Shown here: positions 35,757-44,892 of the stretch, in pieces | How the letters are laid out: each line of letters starts with the position of its first letter | Position numbering within the stretch: position 1 is the first letter of the stretch | Assembly (NCBI GenBank): GCA_947474545.1 | Contig: CANJJI010000004.1 | Coordinates: 1 to 64,000, forward strand | DNA from: Beijerinckiaceae bacterium | Lineage (GTDB): Bacteria > Pseudomonadota > Alphaproteobacteria > Rhizobiales > Beijerinckiaceae | Direction: 5' to 3' | Length of the DNA: 64,000 nucleotides | Program-made: the position numbers and the translations under genes | Notes under the pieces: generated by a model | The model's database searches: none | What the model saw: the letters and a program-made list of their open reading frames with translations, nothing else | Told to the model about the DNA's origin: nothing

Positions 35757-35778
35757 GACTGCAAAACAGGAGGAAATC

Positions 35779-36735
35779 ATGACAACTCTGGTAATCGGCG
35801 CGGGCCTTGTCGGTTCGCAATTAGCGCGCATCCTGGTCGAGGGAGGCGAGAAGCCTGTCCTCATGGATTTTGCAGCGCAGACCAAATCCATCGGCGAAAT
35901 TGTACCGCTGGACAAGGTGACGATGATATCAGGCGATATTCTGCGCCCGCTCTCCATTGTGAAGGCGATCAACGATCACGGCATCACCGGCATCGTCCAC
36001 ACTGCCGCCAACCCCATGCTGACCCTGGGCGCGCAGACTGATCCCTATTCGGCAATTAATCTCAATATCATGGGGACTGTAAACGTGATGGAAGCTGCGC
36101 GTGTCACCGGGGTGAAGCGCGTTGTTGTCTCCAGCTCTAACGTTCTCAATCATTATCTTGCGGGCGGCGGCGGCTCGACTGAGCCTATGAATGAGGAAGC
36201 CTATCCACGCCCGACGACATTTTATTCCGCAACCAAGCAGGCCATAGAGAGCCTTGGTCTCAATTATGCCAAATGGTGCAACGTCGAATTCGCCGGCATG
36301 CGTTATGGCGCCGTGTTCGGCCCGTGGAGCGGCGCGGGTGGCGGCGGTCCCTCGAACGTCGTGCGCGACGCCTTGCGCAATGCAATGGCTGGCCGTGAAG
36401 CGGTCGTGCCGCCAGGCACGATGGAATGGGTCTATTCGAAAGATGCGGGACGTGGCACCGTTCTGGCGCTGAAGGCAAAGGAACTTGGCAGCGGCGTGTT
36501 CAACGTCACCATGAGCGCCGCTGTCTCGCCGGACGAATTTGCACAGGCGCTCAAGCAGGTCGTGCCCGGCGTGCAAATTCGCATCGACACGCCCAAAGGC
36601 ACGGCGATCTCGCTGCCCAACATGCGCCGCACTAGCGATCTCACAAACTCGAAGGCGACCATCGGTTATGAGCCGCAATTCGATATTCTGAACGCCCTGC
36701 AGGACATGCACGCCTGGATGAAGGCAAACGGTTAG
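35779..36735 (+). CDS. NAD(P)-dependent oxidoreductase, extended SDR/epimerase type
   Basis: A 318-residue extended SDR. The cofactor motif is GAGLVGSQLA near residues 7-16, catalytic Ser-Ser in VVVSSSNVLNHY and Tyr-Lys in FYSATKQAIE near residue 153. The end resembles NAD-dependent epimerases and uronate dehydrogenases. It begins with AGGAGGAAATC ahead of ATG and follows the decarboxylase-like gene by 22 bases, so the two are likely one transcript. Substrate unknown; its role may be to oxidise or epimerise a product or a linked sugar acid. A palindromic element follows the stop. Confidence 0.87.
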   Translation: MTTLVIGAGLVGSQLARILVEGGEKPVLMDFAAQTKSIGEIVPLDKVTMISGDILRPLSIVKAINDHGITGIVHTAANPMLTLGAQTDPYSAINLNIMGTVNVMEAARVTGVKRVVVSSSNVLNHYLAGGGGSTEPMNEEAYPRPTTFYSATKQAIESLGLNYAKWCNVEFAGMRYGAVFGPWSGAGGGGPSNVVRDALRNAMAGREAVVPPGTMEWVYSKDAGRGTVLALKAKELGSGVFNVTMSAAVSPDEFAQALKQVVPGVQIRIDTPKGTAISLPNMRRTSDLTNSKATIGYEPQFDILNALQDMHAWMKANG

Positions 36736-36741
36736 CATTCA

Positions 36742-36840
36742 GTCATCCCGGCCGAGCGAAGCGAAAGCCGGGATCGCTTCGAAATATGCACTGTAACAAT
36801 GCGATCCCGGATAAATCGCTGCGCGATTTTCCGGGATGAC
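36742..36840. repeat. GTCATCCCGG palindromic element, copy B (reverse orientation)
   Basis: A 99-base element bounded by GTCATCCCGG and CCGGGATGAC. It contains two hairpins, one with CCGAGCGAAGCG and one with AAATCGCTGCGCGATTT. It fills the gap between two convergent genes and is reversed relative to copies at 45920, 62310 and 62925. Confidence 0.85.
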
Positions 36841-36848
36841 CACACGCT

Positions 36849-37868
36849 TCATTCGCCGCGCGCCGCTTTGGCCAGGGCGACAACTTCCGGCGAGACGGCC
36901 AACGTCTCGTCAACGAGTTTCGCCAGCGCTGCGCCATCGAGCGCCGGGCCAAAATCGATATGTTTATCTTTGGTGAATGCAATGAGTTCGGGATCGTTCA
37001 TTGCGTCCATAAAGGCTTTGCGCAAAGCAGCAACACGATCAGCGGGAATTTCGGGTGTCGCCATGATGGAGCGGCCCATGGCGTTACCCATTGCGAAAAG
37101 TTTGAGCGCGAGTTTTTCATTTGCGTTACGTCCAAGTTCCATCATCAACGGTACATCGGGCAGATCGGGCGCACGGGCATCAGCATATTGCACGAGGATG
37201 TTGATCTTCTTGTCGCGCAGCCAGTCTGCATTATCGACCTTCATGGACGCCCAGGCCTTGCTCCCGCCTTCCACTTCGCCGCGCTGGATGGCGAGGATCG
37301 TCTCGGCATTGCCGGGATAAGATAGGATCACGTTGAATTTCGTGCCGGCAAGCTGATTGAGCGCTTTCAGATAAAATACGGTCGGCGAGGCCGCGCCTGA
37401 TCCGCCCATGATTGTTTCGCGTTTGCGTGCATCCTCCAGAGTTTTCGTTGCTGACGTGTGCCAAGTGTAGGTTACTTCAACCACCGGGGCGACGCGTCCG
37501 ATCCAGGTGAATTTGCGCGCGTCATATTGGATACCTTCAGTTTTCATCGCCTGTTCGATTGCAATGGCCTGTGGCGCGACGCCAAGGACTGTGCCGTTTC
37601 TCGGGGCGGCGTTGAAGACCCAATTGGTCATTTTCAAATGACCCGCACCGGGCATGTTCTTAACGATCACGGCAGGTTTGCCGGGCATGTGCGGGCCCAT
37701 GTTGCGGGCTATCAGACGTCCGTAAAGATCATAACCGCCGCCCGGGGAAGTGCCGACGTAGAGTTCGATAGTCTTGCCCTTGTAGAATTCTTCCGGCGTC
37801 TGTGCGCGAGCAGGCAAGTTTGCGAGCAGAGCATTGAAAGCGAACAAGGCTGGAAGTGTCTTCTTCAT
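36849..37868 (-). CDS. Bug/TctC family substrate-binding protein
   Basis: A 339-residue periplasmic binding protein with a signal peptide (MKKTLPALFAFNALLANLPARAQ). The mature protein opens FYKGKTIELYVGTSPGGGYD, and the VKNMPGAGHLKMTNWV block matches the TctC family pocket. Like the copies at 11727, 26609 and 49940, it has no membrane transporter genes nearby. It lies 191 bases downstream of the SDR at 37917 on the same strand; the two could be co-transcribed. The preceding minus-strand gene suggests uptake of the substrate used by that SDR. Confidence 0.87.
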   Translation of the reverse strand: MKKTLPALFAFNALLANLPARAQTPEEFYKGKTIELYVGTSPGGGYDLYGRLIARNMGPHMPGKPAVIVKNMPGAGHLKMTNWVFNAAPRNGTVLGVAPQAIAIEQAMKTEGIQYDARKFTWIGRVAPVVEVTYTWHTSATKTLEDARKRETIMGGSGAASPTVFYLKALNQLAGTKFNVILSYPGNAETILAIQRGEVEGGSKAWASMKVDNADWLRDKKINILVQYADARAPDLPDVPLMMELGRNANEKLALKLFAMGNAMGRSIMATPEIPADRVAALRKAFMDAMNDPELIAFTKDKHIDFGPALDGAALAKLVDETLAVSPEVVALAKAARGE

Positions 37869-37916
37869 GGTGACGCCCTTTTACATCCGACAAGAGAGCA
37901 GGGAATGTTCGGCAGT

Positions 37917-38657
37917 TTATGCCGGTCCGCGAAATTCCAGAATCTTGTCACGCGGAACATCGTAAAGTTTTCCGTTCTCCTGCCATCCGGGCAGGCACAT
38001 ACGCACGATCTGCGGCGAGATTTCCTCTGGCGTCTTCAGTGACATCGGGTCCTCATCGGGCATGATGGCGGCGCGCATGCCGGTGCGTGTGGGACCGGGA
38101 TTGCACAACATCACACGAAGGTTGGTTGCTTCAGCCTCCGCCGCCCATGTGCGGACAACAGCATCCAGCGCCGATTTTGAAATCGCATAGACGCCGCGTC
38201 CGGGCGAGAGTTTGCTGCCTGATCCGGAGGTGAGGAAAACAGCACGCGGCGCTTCGGCCCTCAGCATGAGCGGCCCAAGTTCGCGTATCAACAGCCAGCT
38301 GGCGGTGACATTGGTTGTAAAGACCGCCTGCCATTCGGCTTGCGTTATCTGGCCGAGCGTTGTGCGGGGTCCCATCATGGCGGCATTGGAAACAAGAATG
38401 TCGAGATGGCCGAATTTGTCTGTGATCATCTGTCTAAGCGACATGATCGCGGTTACATTTGAGATGTCACATGCGTGGAGAACAGTCTGTCCGCCAGTTT
38501 TGATAATTTCTGCACAGACGGGTGCCAGGCTTGCTTCATCGCGCGCCACAGCAATGACGGTTGCGCCCCGCCGCCCCAAGTCCAATGCAATACCGCGCCC
38601 GATGCCACGGGACGCACCGGTTACCAGGGCAATGCGGCCCTTAAGAGATTCCTGCAT
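37917..38657 (-). CDS. SDR family oxidoreductase
   Basis: A 246-residue short-chain dehydrogenase. The motif TGASRGIG lies near residues 11-18, NAAMMGPR near 90, catalytic Ser in TSGSGSK and Tyr-Lys in YAISKSA near 150. The motif set is that of the FabG-like classical SDRs. I used ATG at 38657, which has GGTGGA seven bases upstream; an upstream GTG (38669) and ATG (38663) are possible. Cytoplasmic NAD(P)-linked oxidoreductase of unknown substrate. It is next to the Bug gene, and divergent from the MBL-fold gene. Confidence 0.87.
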   Translation of the reverse strand: MQESLKGRIALVTGASRGIGRGIALDLGRRGATVIAVARDEASLAPVCAEIIKTGGQTVLHACDISNVTAIMSLRQMITDKFGHLDILVSNAAMMGPRTTLGQITQAEWQAVFTTNVTASWLLIRELGPLMLRAEAPRAVFLTSGSGSKLSPGRGVYAISKSALDAVVRTWAAEAEATNLRVMLCNPGPTRTGMRAAIMPDEDPMSLKTPEEISPQIVRMCLPGWQENGKLYDVPRDKILEFRGPA

Positions 38658-38769
38658 CAACATTTCCACCCGAAATTTGTTTGCGGCTCTGTTCAGTCCG
38701 GTTTGTTATCACAAATTTTAACAGCCTTTTGCGCTTGACCCAACATGCTTCAACATCAATTGTCGAACA

Positions 38770-39834
38770 ATGAATCGCCGCCGTTTCCTGACTGCACTGA
38801 CTTTGCCTTTGCTGGCCGCCGGGGGGCTGGTTGGCTGGCGCTCGAGTTACAATCCGTATTACTCTGGTCCCTCAAGCGATCATTTTGACGGACAACAATT
38901 CTTCATTGATGGTTTTACCAGAGATAAAGCCCATCTTGATCTCATTCGCTGGCAATCGGCGCGGCAGAAGGCAAAATGGCCGGAATCGTTTCCGGGACTT
39001 GCGGACAAGCCGCCAATGCGGGTCAAGGATGCGGCGCTGCGCGTTGCCTATGTTGGTCACGCCACGCTTCTGATCCAGACTCACGGATTGAACATCCTGA
39101 TTGATCCGGTATGGGCGGAACGGGCGAGCCCCGTGCAATGGGCCGGACCGAAGCGGATCAACGCGCCGGGAATTGCACTCAGCGATTTGCCGCCACTGGA
39201 TTATGTGCTGGTCTCCCACAATCATTACGACCATCTTGATCTTGTCACGCTGGGTGTGCTCGCTGCGGCCCATCCCGGCGCACAATTTTTGACGCCACTT
39301 GGTAATGATTTGATCATGCAGGGCGCCGTCCCCGCAAACCGTCTTCATACATTCGATTGGGGCGCTCGTGTCGAGATCGGGCGGGGCGCTGCGGTGCATT
39401 TCGAGCCAAGCTATCATTGGTCCGCACGTGGCCTGTTCGACCGGCGGATGGCGCTATGGTGCGCTTTTGTCATCGAGACGCCTTCGGGCAAGATTTATCA
39501 CATTGCCGATACCGGGTTCGCCGATGGCGCCCTGTTCAGGCAGGCGCGGGAGAAACACGGCGGGTTCAGGCTGGCTATCATACCCATCGGCGCTTACGAG
39601 CCGCGCTGGTTCATGCGGGATCATCACGTTAATCCGGACGAAGCTGTGAAAATTATGCAGCTGTGCGGCGCGGAACGAGCACTGGCGCATCATTGGGGAA
39701 CATTTCAGCTGACCGATGAGCCCCATGACGAGCCGCCGCAACTGCTCGAAGCGGCGCTCATGCGGGAAAACATCCCCGCGCCGCGCTTTCAGGTGAAGCG
39801 GCCGGGCGAAGCGCTGGATATTGCGACTGTTTGA
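38770..39834 (+). CDS. MBL-fold metal-dependent hydrolase (NAPE-PLD/UlaG-like), exported
   Basis: A 354-residue metallo-beta-lactamase fold protein. It begins with a twin-arginine-like export signal (RRRFLTALTLPLLAAGG). The metal site is HxHxDH at His150, His152, Asp154 and His155. Later His residues in SYHWSARG and ALAHHWGTF complete a two-metal site. This subgroup is close to N-acyl-phosphatidylethanolamine phospholipase D and UlaG. It could hydrolyse a phosphodiester or lactone at the outer face of the membrane. There is no recognisable ribosome site before ATG. Divergent from the SDR at 37917. Confidence 0.87.
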   Translation: MNRRRFLTALTLPLLAAGGLVGWRSSYNPYYSGPSSDHFDGQQFFIDGFTRDKAHLDLIRWQSARQKAKWPESFPGLADKPPMRVKDAALRVAYVGHATLLIQTHGLNILIDPVWAERASPVQWAGPKRINAPGIALSDLPPLDYVLVSHNHYDHLDLVTLGVLAAAHPGAQFLTPLGNDLIMQGAVPANRLHTFDWGARVEIGRGAAVHFEPSYHWSARGLFDRRMALWCAFVIETPSGKIYHIADTGFADGALFRQAREKHGGFRLAIIPIGAYEPRWFMRDHHVNPDEAVKIMQLCGAERALAHHWGTFQLTDEPHDEPPQLLEAALMRENIPAPRFQVKRPGEALDIATV

Positions 39835-39841
39835 ACAACCG

Positions 39842-40459
39842 CTATTTCAGCAGCACATAAATATCGACGGCGAGATTCGTATCATCGGAACCGATGGTTT
39901 CGTTGACGAATTCCTCAATCAATTCGTCGCGCGCCGAGAGGCCTTTCTCATCGAGATAGGCGGCAATCGCTTCATATGTCGATTCGATATCATCGTAGGC
40001 GCCGCGATGTTCAAATTTCAACGCCTGACCGCCGGGACTTTTGCCGGCGGTTACGCTGCCTGAAAATGTGGCTCCCGAACGGGGCTCTGCGGCCAGCGGC
40101 AACATGGCTTCATAGGTAAAGCCCTCGTCGTCGCTCTGAATGAAAACCGCAACAGGCTTGCCACCCACTTCCAGTTTCTCTTTTTCGGCTTCGGCGCGCA
40201 GGGTGACGAATGCGTCGGTGATGGCTTTGAATCCGTCGTCCCATTTGGCCTTTCCGCGGGCGACAAGTGCGGGGCGTTCGGGAACTTCGATAGGGACAAC
40301 TGTCGGAGCTTCCGGCTGAGCCGGTTCCGCCGGCGTTTCGGGAGCAGGTGTTTGGACGGGCGCGCTTTGCTGGGCTGACGCAGGGGAACTCACCGGCGCG
40401 GCGCATATTGCGCACAGCAGAGCCAAACCAGCCAGACGGAGGGCATTGGTCCAGAGCAT
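39842..40459 (-). CDS. Exported GyrI-like effector-binding domain protein
   Basis: A 205-residue protein with a signal peptide (about 29 residues, ending SSPASAQ), a Pro- and Ala-rich linker (about 30-60) and a C-terminal domain (about 80-205) whose strands KPVAVFIQ, EAMLPLA, ALKFEHRGAYDDIESTYEAI and VDIYVLL match the GyrI-like/SOUL effector-binding fold. In most cases this domain occurs as a cytoplasmic regulator or toxin-binding protein, so an exported form is unusual. It ends seven bases from the MBL-fold gene on the opposite strand, and lies divergent from dapF. Function unknown. Confidence 0.8.
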   Translation of the reverse strand: MLWTNALRLAGLALLCAICAAPVSSPASAQQSAPVQTPAPETPAEPAQPEAPTVVPIEVPERPALVARGKAKWDDGFKAITDAFVTLRAEAEKEKLEVGGKPVAVFIQSDDEGFTYEAMLPLAAEPRSGATFSGSVTAGKSPGGQALKFEHRGAYDDIESTYEAIAAYLDEKGLSARDELIEEFVNETIGSDDTNLAVDIYVLLK

Positions 40460-40601
40460 CAGAAAGTCTCCCGAAGCGGGTGATTCCCGCTGTTTTGATT
40501 ATAAGTAGGTTCCAGTGGCAAAAACAGGGCCAGATCGCCTCTGGCGCGATTTTGAGCCCGAAAGATTTGGGCCTGAGGACCAACAGGATTATAAGCAGCC
40601 C

Positions 40602-41489
40602 ATGACATCTGCCGCCGCCAACCCTCTTGCCAACAGGCCGTTCCTGAAAATGAACGGCATCGGTAATTCCATTGTTGTCCTCGACCTGCGCGGCAGCGCG
40701 CTGCAGGTGGGCGCTGTCGATGCGCGCGCCATCGGACGCGGCGAGGGGCTGGCCTATGATCAGATGATGGTGCTTTACGATCCGGTTTCGGCTGGGACTG
40801 CGGCAAGGATGAAGATATTCAATATTGACGGTTCGCTTTCCGGCGCCTGCGGGAATGGCACACGCTGCGTCGCCTGGGCGCTTATGCAACAAATGGCTGA
40901 CAAGCATATTGTTCTGGAAAGCGATGCGGGCCTGCTGGAATGTACGCGCGAGGGCCCTTGGCGGTTTACCGTCGACATGGGCGCGCCGCAGCTTGGGTGG
41001 GCTGATATTCCCTTGCGGGACGCCGTCGCCAATACTGTGCTAGTGACCCTGCCTGACCCGCCGCCGGGCGCGGAACTCTTGGACGGGTTTGGCGCGGTGA
41101 GTATGGGCAATCCTCACGCCGTGTTTTTTGTCGATGACATTGAAGCACATCACCTCGACCGGGTAGGACCGCTCATCGAGCATCACCCGATGTTTCCCCA
41201 ACGGGTAAATGTCTCGCTCGCGCACGTGGTTTCGCGCGATTACATCGATTTGAAAGTCTGGGAGCGCGGGACCGGGCTGACACTGGCCTGCGGCTCAGCC
41301 GCCTGCGCCACGCTGGTCGCTTCTGTGCGCCGGGATCTGTGCGGCCGCCGCGCCACCATCCGCCTGCCGGGTGGCGAACTGGTGATCGAATGGCGCGAAA
41401 GCGATGGCCATGTGCTGATGACCGGTGATGTTGAACTTGAATTCGAGGGGAAGTTCGACCCGTCGCTGTTTGCCGCAGCCAACGCATGA
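40602..41489 (+). CDS. dapF: Diaminopimelate epimerase
   Basis: A 295-residue enzyme that converts LL- to meso-diaminopimelate for lysine and peptidoglycan. The two catalytic cysteines are Cys83 (GACGNGTRC) and Cys230 (ACGSAACA), and KMNGIGNSIVVLD is the N-terminal signature. I chose ATG at 40602; an upstream GTG adds 29 residues lacking family similarity. The stop overlaps the start of mtaB by four bases (ATGA), so translation is coupled. The dapF-mtaB order is standard in this order of bacteria. Confidence 0.96.
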   Translation: MTSAAANPLANRPFLKMNGIGNSIVVLDLRGSALQVGAVDARAIGRGEGLAYDQMMVLYDPVSAGTAARMKIFNIDGSLSGACGNGTRCVAWALMQQMADKHIVLESDAGLLECTREGPWRFTVDMGAPQLGWADIPLRDAVANTVLVTLPDPPPGAELLDGFGAVSMGNPHAVFFVDDIEAHHLDRVGPLIEHHPMFPQRVNVSLAHVVSRDYIDLKVWERGTGLTLACGSAACATLVASVRRDLCGRRATIRLPGGELVIEWRESDGHVLMTGDVELEFEGKFDPSLFAAANA

Positions 41490-42784
41490 GTCCCGGAAAT
41501 ACTATCGAGGTCATGACCTTCGGCTGTCGGCTTAACACGATTGAATCCGAGGCCATGCGGCGCGCGGCTATCGAAGCGGGTCACGAGGATATGGTCATCG
41601 TGAATACCTGCGCGGTGACGCAGGAGGCCGTGCGGCAAGCGCGGCAATCGATCCGGCGCATCGCGCGCGAAAAGCCCGGCGCGAAAATCGTCGTCACGGG
41701 CTGCGCGGCGCAAATCGATCCGGCGATGTTCGCGGATATGCCGGAGGTTGCGCGGATCATCGGCAATGCGGACAAGGCCAAAGCGGCAAGCTGGCGGCCG
41801 CTGGATTTTGCCGATGATCTCGCCCCGCGTGTGCGCGTCAACGACATTATGGCGTTGACGGAAACCGCCCACCATTTTGTGGCCAGCGAGGGCGTGGATT
41901 CGGTCGAGGGGCATACCCGCGCCTTCGTGGAGGTGCAGAATGGTTGCGATCACCGCTGCACGTTCTGCATCATTCCCTATGGTCGGGGACCTTCGCGTTC
42001 TGCGCCTGCGGGGGAAGTGGTGCAGCAGGTCCGGAAACTGGCGGACAATGGCTACAAGGAAATCGTACTCACTGGAGTCGATATTACCTCATGGGGCCAC
42101 GATCTGCCGGGCGCGCCGAAATTCGGCCGGCTGGTGAAATCCATTCTCACACATGTTCCAGAACTTGTGAGGCTGCGGATTTCGTCACTCGATTGCATCG
42201 AGGCTGACGACGACCTTTGGGATTGCATCGCCAATGAAAAACGTCTGATGCCGCATCTGCATCTGTCGCTGCAAGCGGGGGACGATCTCATTCTCAAGCG
42301 CATGAAGCGCCGCCACCTGCACGACGACGCTATCAGATTTTGTGAGGAAGCGCGCAGGCTCCGGCCTGAGATGATTTTCGGAGCGGATATTATCGCTGGT
42401 TTCCCGACGGAAACTGAAGCGATGTTCGACCGCTCGCTGGATCTGGTGGATGATTGCGGCCTCACATTTCTGCACGTCTTCCCCTATTCGCCGCGTCCGG
42501 GAACACCGGCTGCGAAAATGCCGCAGGTTGCGCCGCATGAAATCAAGGCGCGCGCCAAGCGATTGCGCGACAGGGGCGCTTTGGCGCTTTCCGCACATCT
42601 CGACCGGCAGATTGGCAGAACATTGAAGCTGCTGACGGAAGCAGGGGGAATGGCGCGCAGCGAGGACTTTACTCCTGTTCGCCTTGCCGGTTTGGAGCGT
42701 GGCCAATTGGTCGATGCGACGATCACCCATCATGATGGGGCTGTGCTCTCCGCTGTTCCCGCGATAGCGAAAGCACTCACGTGA
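41486..42784 (+). CDS. mtaB: tRNA (N6-threonylcarbamoyladenosine-37-C2)-methylthiotransferase MtaB
   Basis: A 432-residue radical SAM enzyme that adds a methylthio group to t6A at tRNA position 37. The N-terminal UPF0004 domain has cysteines 14, 42 and 73 for one [4Fe-4S] cluster. The radical SAM cluster is Cys154, Cys158 and Cys161 (GCDHRCTFC). The end is a TRAM-like domain. Normal length for MtaB. It overlaps dapF by four bases and overlaps the TauE/SafE gene by four, so all three are coupled. Confidence 0.95.
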   Translation: MSPGNTIEVMTFGCRLNTIESEAMRRAAIEAGHEDMVIVNTCAVTQEAVRQARQSIRRIAREKPGAKIVVTGCAAQIDPAMFADMPEVARIIGNADKAKAASWRPLDFADDLAPRVRVNDIMALTETAHHFVASEGVDSVEGHTRAFVEVQNGCDHRCTFCIIPYGRGPSRSAPAGEVVQQVRKLADNGYKEIVLTGVDITSWGHDLPGAPKFGRLVKSILTHVPELVRLRISSLDCIEADDDLWDCIANEKRLMPHLHLSLQAGDDLILKRMKRRHLHDDAIRFCEEARRLRPEMIFGADIIAGFPTETEAMFDRSLDLVDDCGLTFLHVFPYSPRPGTPAAKMPQVAPHEIKARAKRLRDRGALALSAHLDRQIGRTLKLLTEAGGMARSEDFTPVRLAGLERGQLVDATITHHDGAVLSAVPAIAKALT

Positions 42785-43542
42785 GCGCTTTTCTTTCCTC
42801 ACTGTCCTCACTGTGGATTTATACGCCGCTGGAATTTGCCGCAGCGCTGGCGATCGTGATGGCGGGCGGCATCGTACGGGGCTTTACGGGATTTGGTTCC
42901 GGCCTCGTGATGGTGCCGTTGCTGGCGTTACTCTGGGGTCCGGTTGAGGCGCTGGCGGCGATGGTGGGTCTTGGCAGCTTTGCGACATTGCAGCTGATTC
43001 CCCGGGCATTTCCCATGACGAACTGGCGCGATGTCGGCCCGATGGTGGTGGGCTCGCTGGCTCTGACGCCGGTTGGTACAGTTCTGCTGATTTCGCTCGA
43101 TCCGGGCGTAGTGAAAAAAATCATCGCGGCGCTGGTGCTGATAGCGACGATCATTACCTTGCGTGGCTGGGTCTATCGCGGGCCGCGCGGGATCGTGCCG
43201 GGATTTATATCGGGCGGATTGACCGGGCTGATCAATGGCGTGGCGGGCGTGGGCGGGCCGGCGACCGTGCTCTATCTGATGGCGTTGCCGGACAAGCCTG
43301 AGACGCACCGTGCCAATATTGTTTCGGCGATGGCGTTCGTGACAATCGCGGTGTTTGTTTCGATGATTGTCGCCGGGGCGGTCAGCGCCCGGGCGGTGAC
43401 GCATATCATCGTGTTTTTTATACCTTCTTTCCTCTCGATCCGGATTGGCGTAAAGATGTTTCACGTCCTGCCGTCCCGGTTGTTCAAGATCATCGTGCTG
43501 TGGTTCCTGATTGCGATCAGCCTCACGATACTCGTGGCGTGA
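42781..43542 (+). CDS. TauE/SafE family anion exporter
   Basis: A 253-residue membrane protein with about eight hydrophobic segments and the family repeats VRGFTGFGSGLVMVPLLALL and GGLTGLINGVAGVGGPATVLYLMA. Such proteins export sulfoacetate, sulfite or other small organic anions. The start overlaps mtaB by four bases, so it is in the dapF-mtaB transcript. The substrate cannot be deduced. Inner membrane. Confidence 0.93.
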   Translation: MSAFLSSLSSLWIYTPLEFAAALAIVMAGGIVRGFTGFGSGLVMVPLLALLWGPVEALAAMVGLGSFATLQLIPRAFPMTNWRDVGPMVVGSLALTPVGTVLLISLDPGVVKKIIAALVLIATIITLRGWVYRGPRGIVPGFISGGLTGLINGVAGVGGPATVLYLMALPDKPETHRANIVSAMAFVTIAVFVSMIVAGAVSARAVTHIIVFFIPSFLSIRIGVKMFHVLPSRLFKIIVLWFLIAISLTILVA

Positions 43543-43666
43543 TCGGCAAACGCGAACAAGTCGCCAAATTTCACCCCTATTCCCAAAGTGGTTCTCCGCG
43601 ATATGCTGTGTAGGTGAATAAGCGGTTCGCCCCTGCGATTCGCGACACCTGAACGGAGATTCCGTG

Positions 43667-43975
43667 ATGAAAAGTCTGTCCTTCGCAATGCCCTTCGCAC
43701 TCGCGATTTCGCTCGCGGCAAGCAGCGTCTTTGCTCAGTCACCTGCTCCTGCGCCAAGCGCGCCTGCGGCCCCTGCAGCTGCTGCCCCTGCGCCGACCTG
43801 CACGGCAAGCGCGACCGAGAAAAAACTCGCGGGCGCGGCCAAAAACAGTTTTATGAAAAAGTGCCAGACGGATGCGGCGACATCGTGCAACAATCAGGCG
43901 ACCGAGCGCAAAATTTTCGGCGCGGCCAAGGCCAGCTTCACCAAGAAATGCATTGCTGACGCCGTCGGCGCTTAA
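43667..43975 (+). CDS. PsiF repeat family periplasmic protein
   Basis: A 102-residue protein with a signal peptide (about 22 residues, ending VFAQ), a Pro- and Ala-rich linker and two PsiF-type repeats (EKKLAGAAKNSFMKKC, then ERKIFGAAKASFTKKC) with paired cysteines. PsiF in E. coli is phosphate-starvation inducible, but function is unknown. GGAG is eight bases ahead of ATG at 43667. A GTG at 43664 is immediately upstream and less likely. It lies 124 bases after the TauE/SafE gene, probably with its own promoter. Confidence 0.85.
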   Translation: MKSLSFAMPFALAISLAASSVFAQSPAPAPSAPAAPAAAAPAPTCTASATEKKLAGAAKNSFMKKCQTDAATSCNNQATERKIFGAAKASFTKKCIADAVGA

Positions 43976-43987
43976 AATCCCGCGAAT

Positions 43988-44749
43988 TCACAATGCGCTG
44001 GCCGGCTCATCCCCGGCCGGTTTTTTCATGTCGATATGACGGGCCGTTTCGTCCTGCGCGCGCCAGCCGCAGGCGTGGAGCAGCGCTTTCATGTGATCGG
44101 GCACAGGCGCGCTGACACGCACCGGCTCGCCATTTTTGGACATGGGCACGACGATCTCGCGGGCCAGCAATTGCAGCCGCACCAAGCTATCACGGGCTGC
44201 GCTGCCGTAGATGTTGTCTCCGGCAATGGGAAAGCCTGAAGACGCCGAATGTACGCGTAATTGATGGGTGCGTCCGCTCAAGGGTGTATATTCGAGCCAG
44301 GCAATGGATTTCCCTTCGCCATCGAGGCCGCGTCCCAGCACACGCCAGCGGGTTTGCGAGGGCAGGCCCATGGGATCGTGCTGCATCCACCAGCCGCGAT
44401 TGGCGTCCTTGCGGCCCAGAGGCATGTCGATCAAGCCTTCGTCCGCCGCAGGCCCGTCTTCAACGACCGCCCAATAGGTCTTGCTGACAAGCTGTTCCTT
44501 GAACAGTTTTCCGAGCCGTTCCAAGGCTTTGTGATGTCGTCCCAGGACCAGACAGCCGGAGGTTTCGCGATCCAGCCGGTGGGCGAGGTGCGGTACGCGC
44601 GGCAGCCCGAACGCCAGGACATAGAAATAGTCCTCAAGGTTCTCGCCCCCCTTAGGCCCGCGATGGACGGCGATCCCCGCAGGCTTGTCGATGACGAGCA
44701 TCATTCCATCGCGATAGAGTATTCGGCCAAGAAGGTCTTCGGATTTCAT
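43988..44749 (-). CDS. RluA family pseudouridine synthase
   Basis: A 253-residue rRNA or tRNA pseudouridine synthase. The catalytic Asp60 is in HRLDRETSG, and the SVIDKPAGIAVHRG-like opening (here MLVIDKPAGIAVH) and RTHQLRVH motif are intact. There is no S4 domain, so it is closer to RluA than to RluC or RluD. Target uridine unknown. The gene is convergent with PsiF (12-base gap) and divergent from ftsY. Confidence 0.9.
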   Translation of the reverse strand: MKSEDLLGRILYRDGMMLVIDKPAGIAVHRGPKGGENLEDYFYVLAFGLPRVPHLAHRLDRETSGCLVLGRHHKALERLGKLFKEQLVSKTYWAVVEDGPAADEGLIDMPLGRKDANRGWWMQHDPMGLPSQTRWRVLGRGLDGEGKSIAWLEYTPLSGRTHQLRVHSASSGFPIAGDNIYGSAARDSLVRLQLLAREIVVPMSKNGEPVRVSAPVPDHMKALLHACGWRAQDETARHIDMKKPAGDEPASAL

Positions 44750-44892
44750 CTGTTATCTTTCGGTCTGCCGGATTAGAGGCTATCGAAGGATCGGACCGAT
44801 TGGTCAAGCGCGTATCGATTCTATGGGGTGGGGAGCCGGTAACGCGAGAATCCAGTCCGGGTTTAGCGCGTAAAGCTCCAGAGCGAATATTT

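Noticed and set aside
35929-36738. Long frame antisense to the epimerase-like gene
   Set aside because: Mirrors the codon periodicity of the plus-strand gene, and low-complexity His and Arg content is typical of shadow frames.
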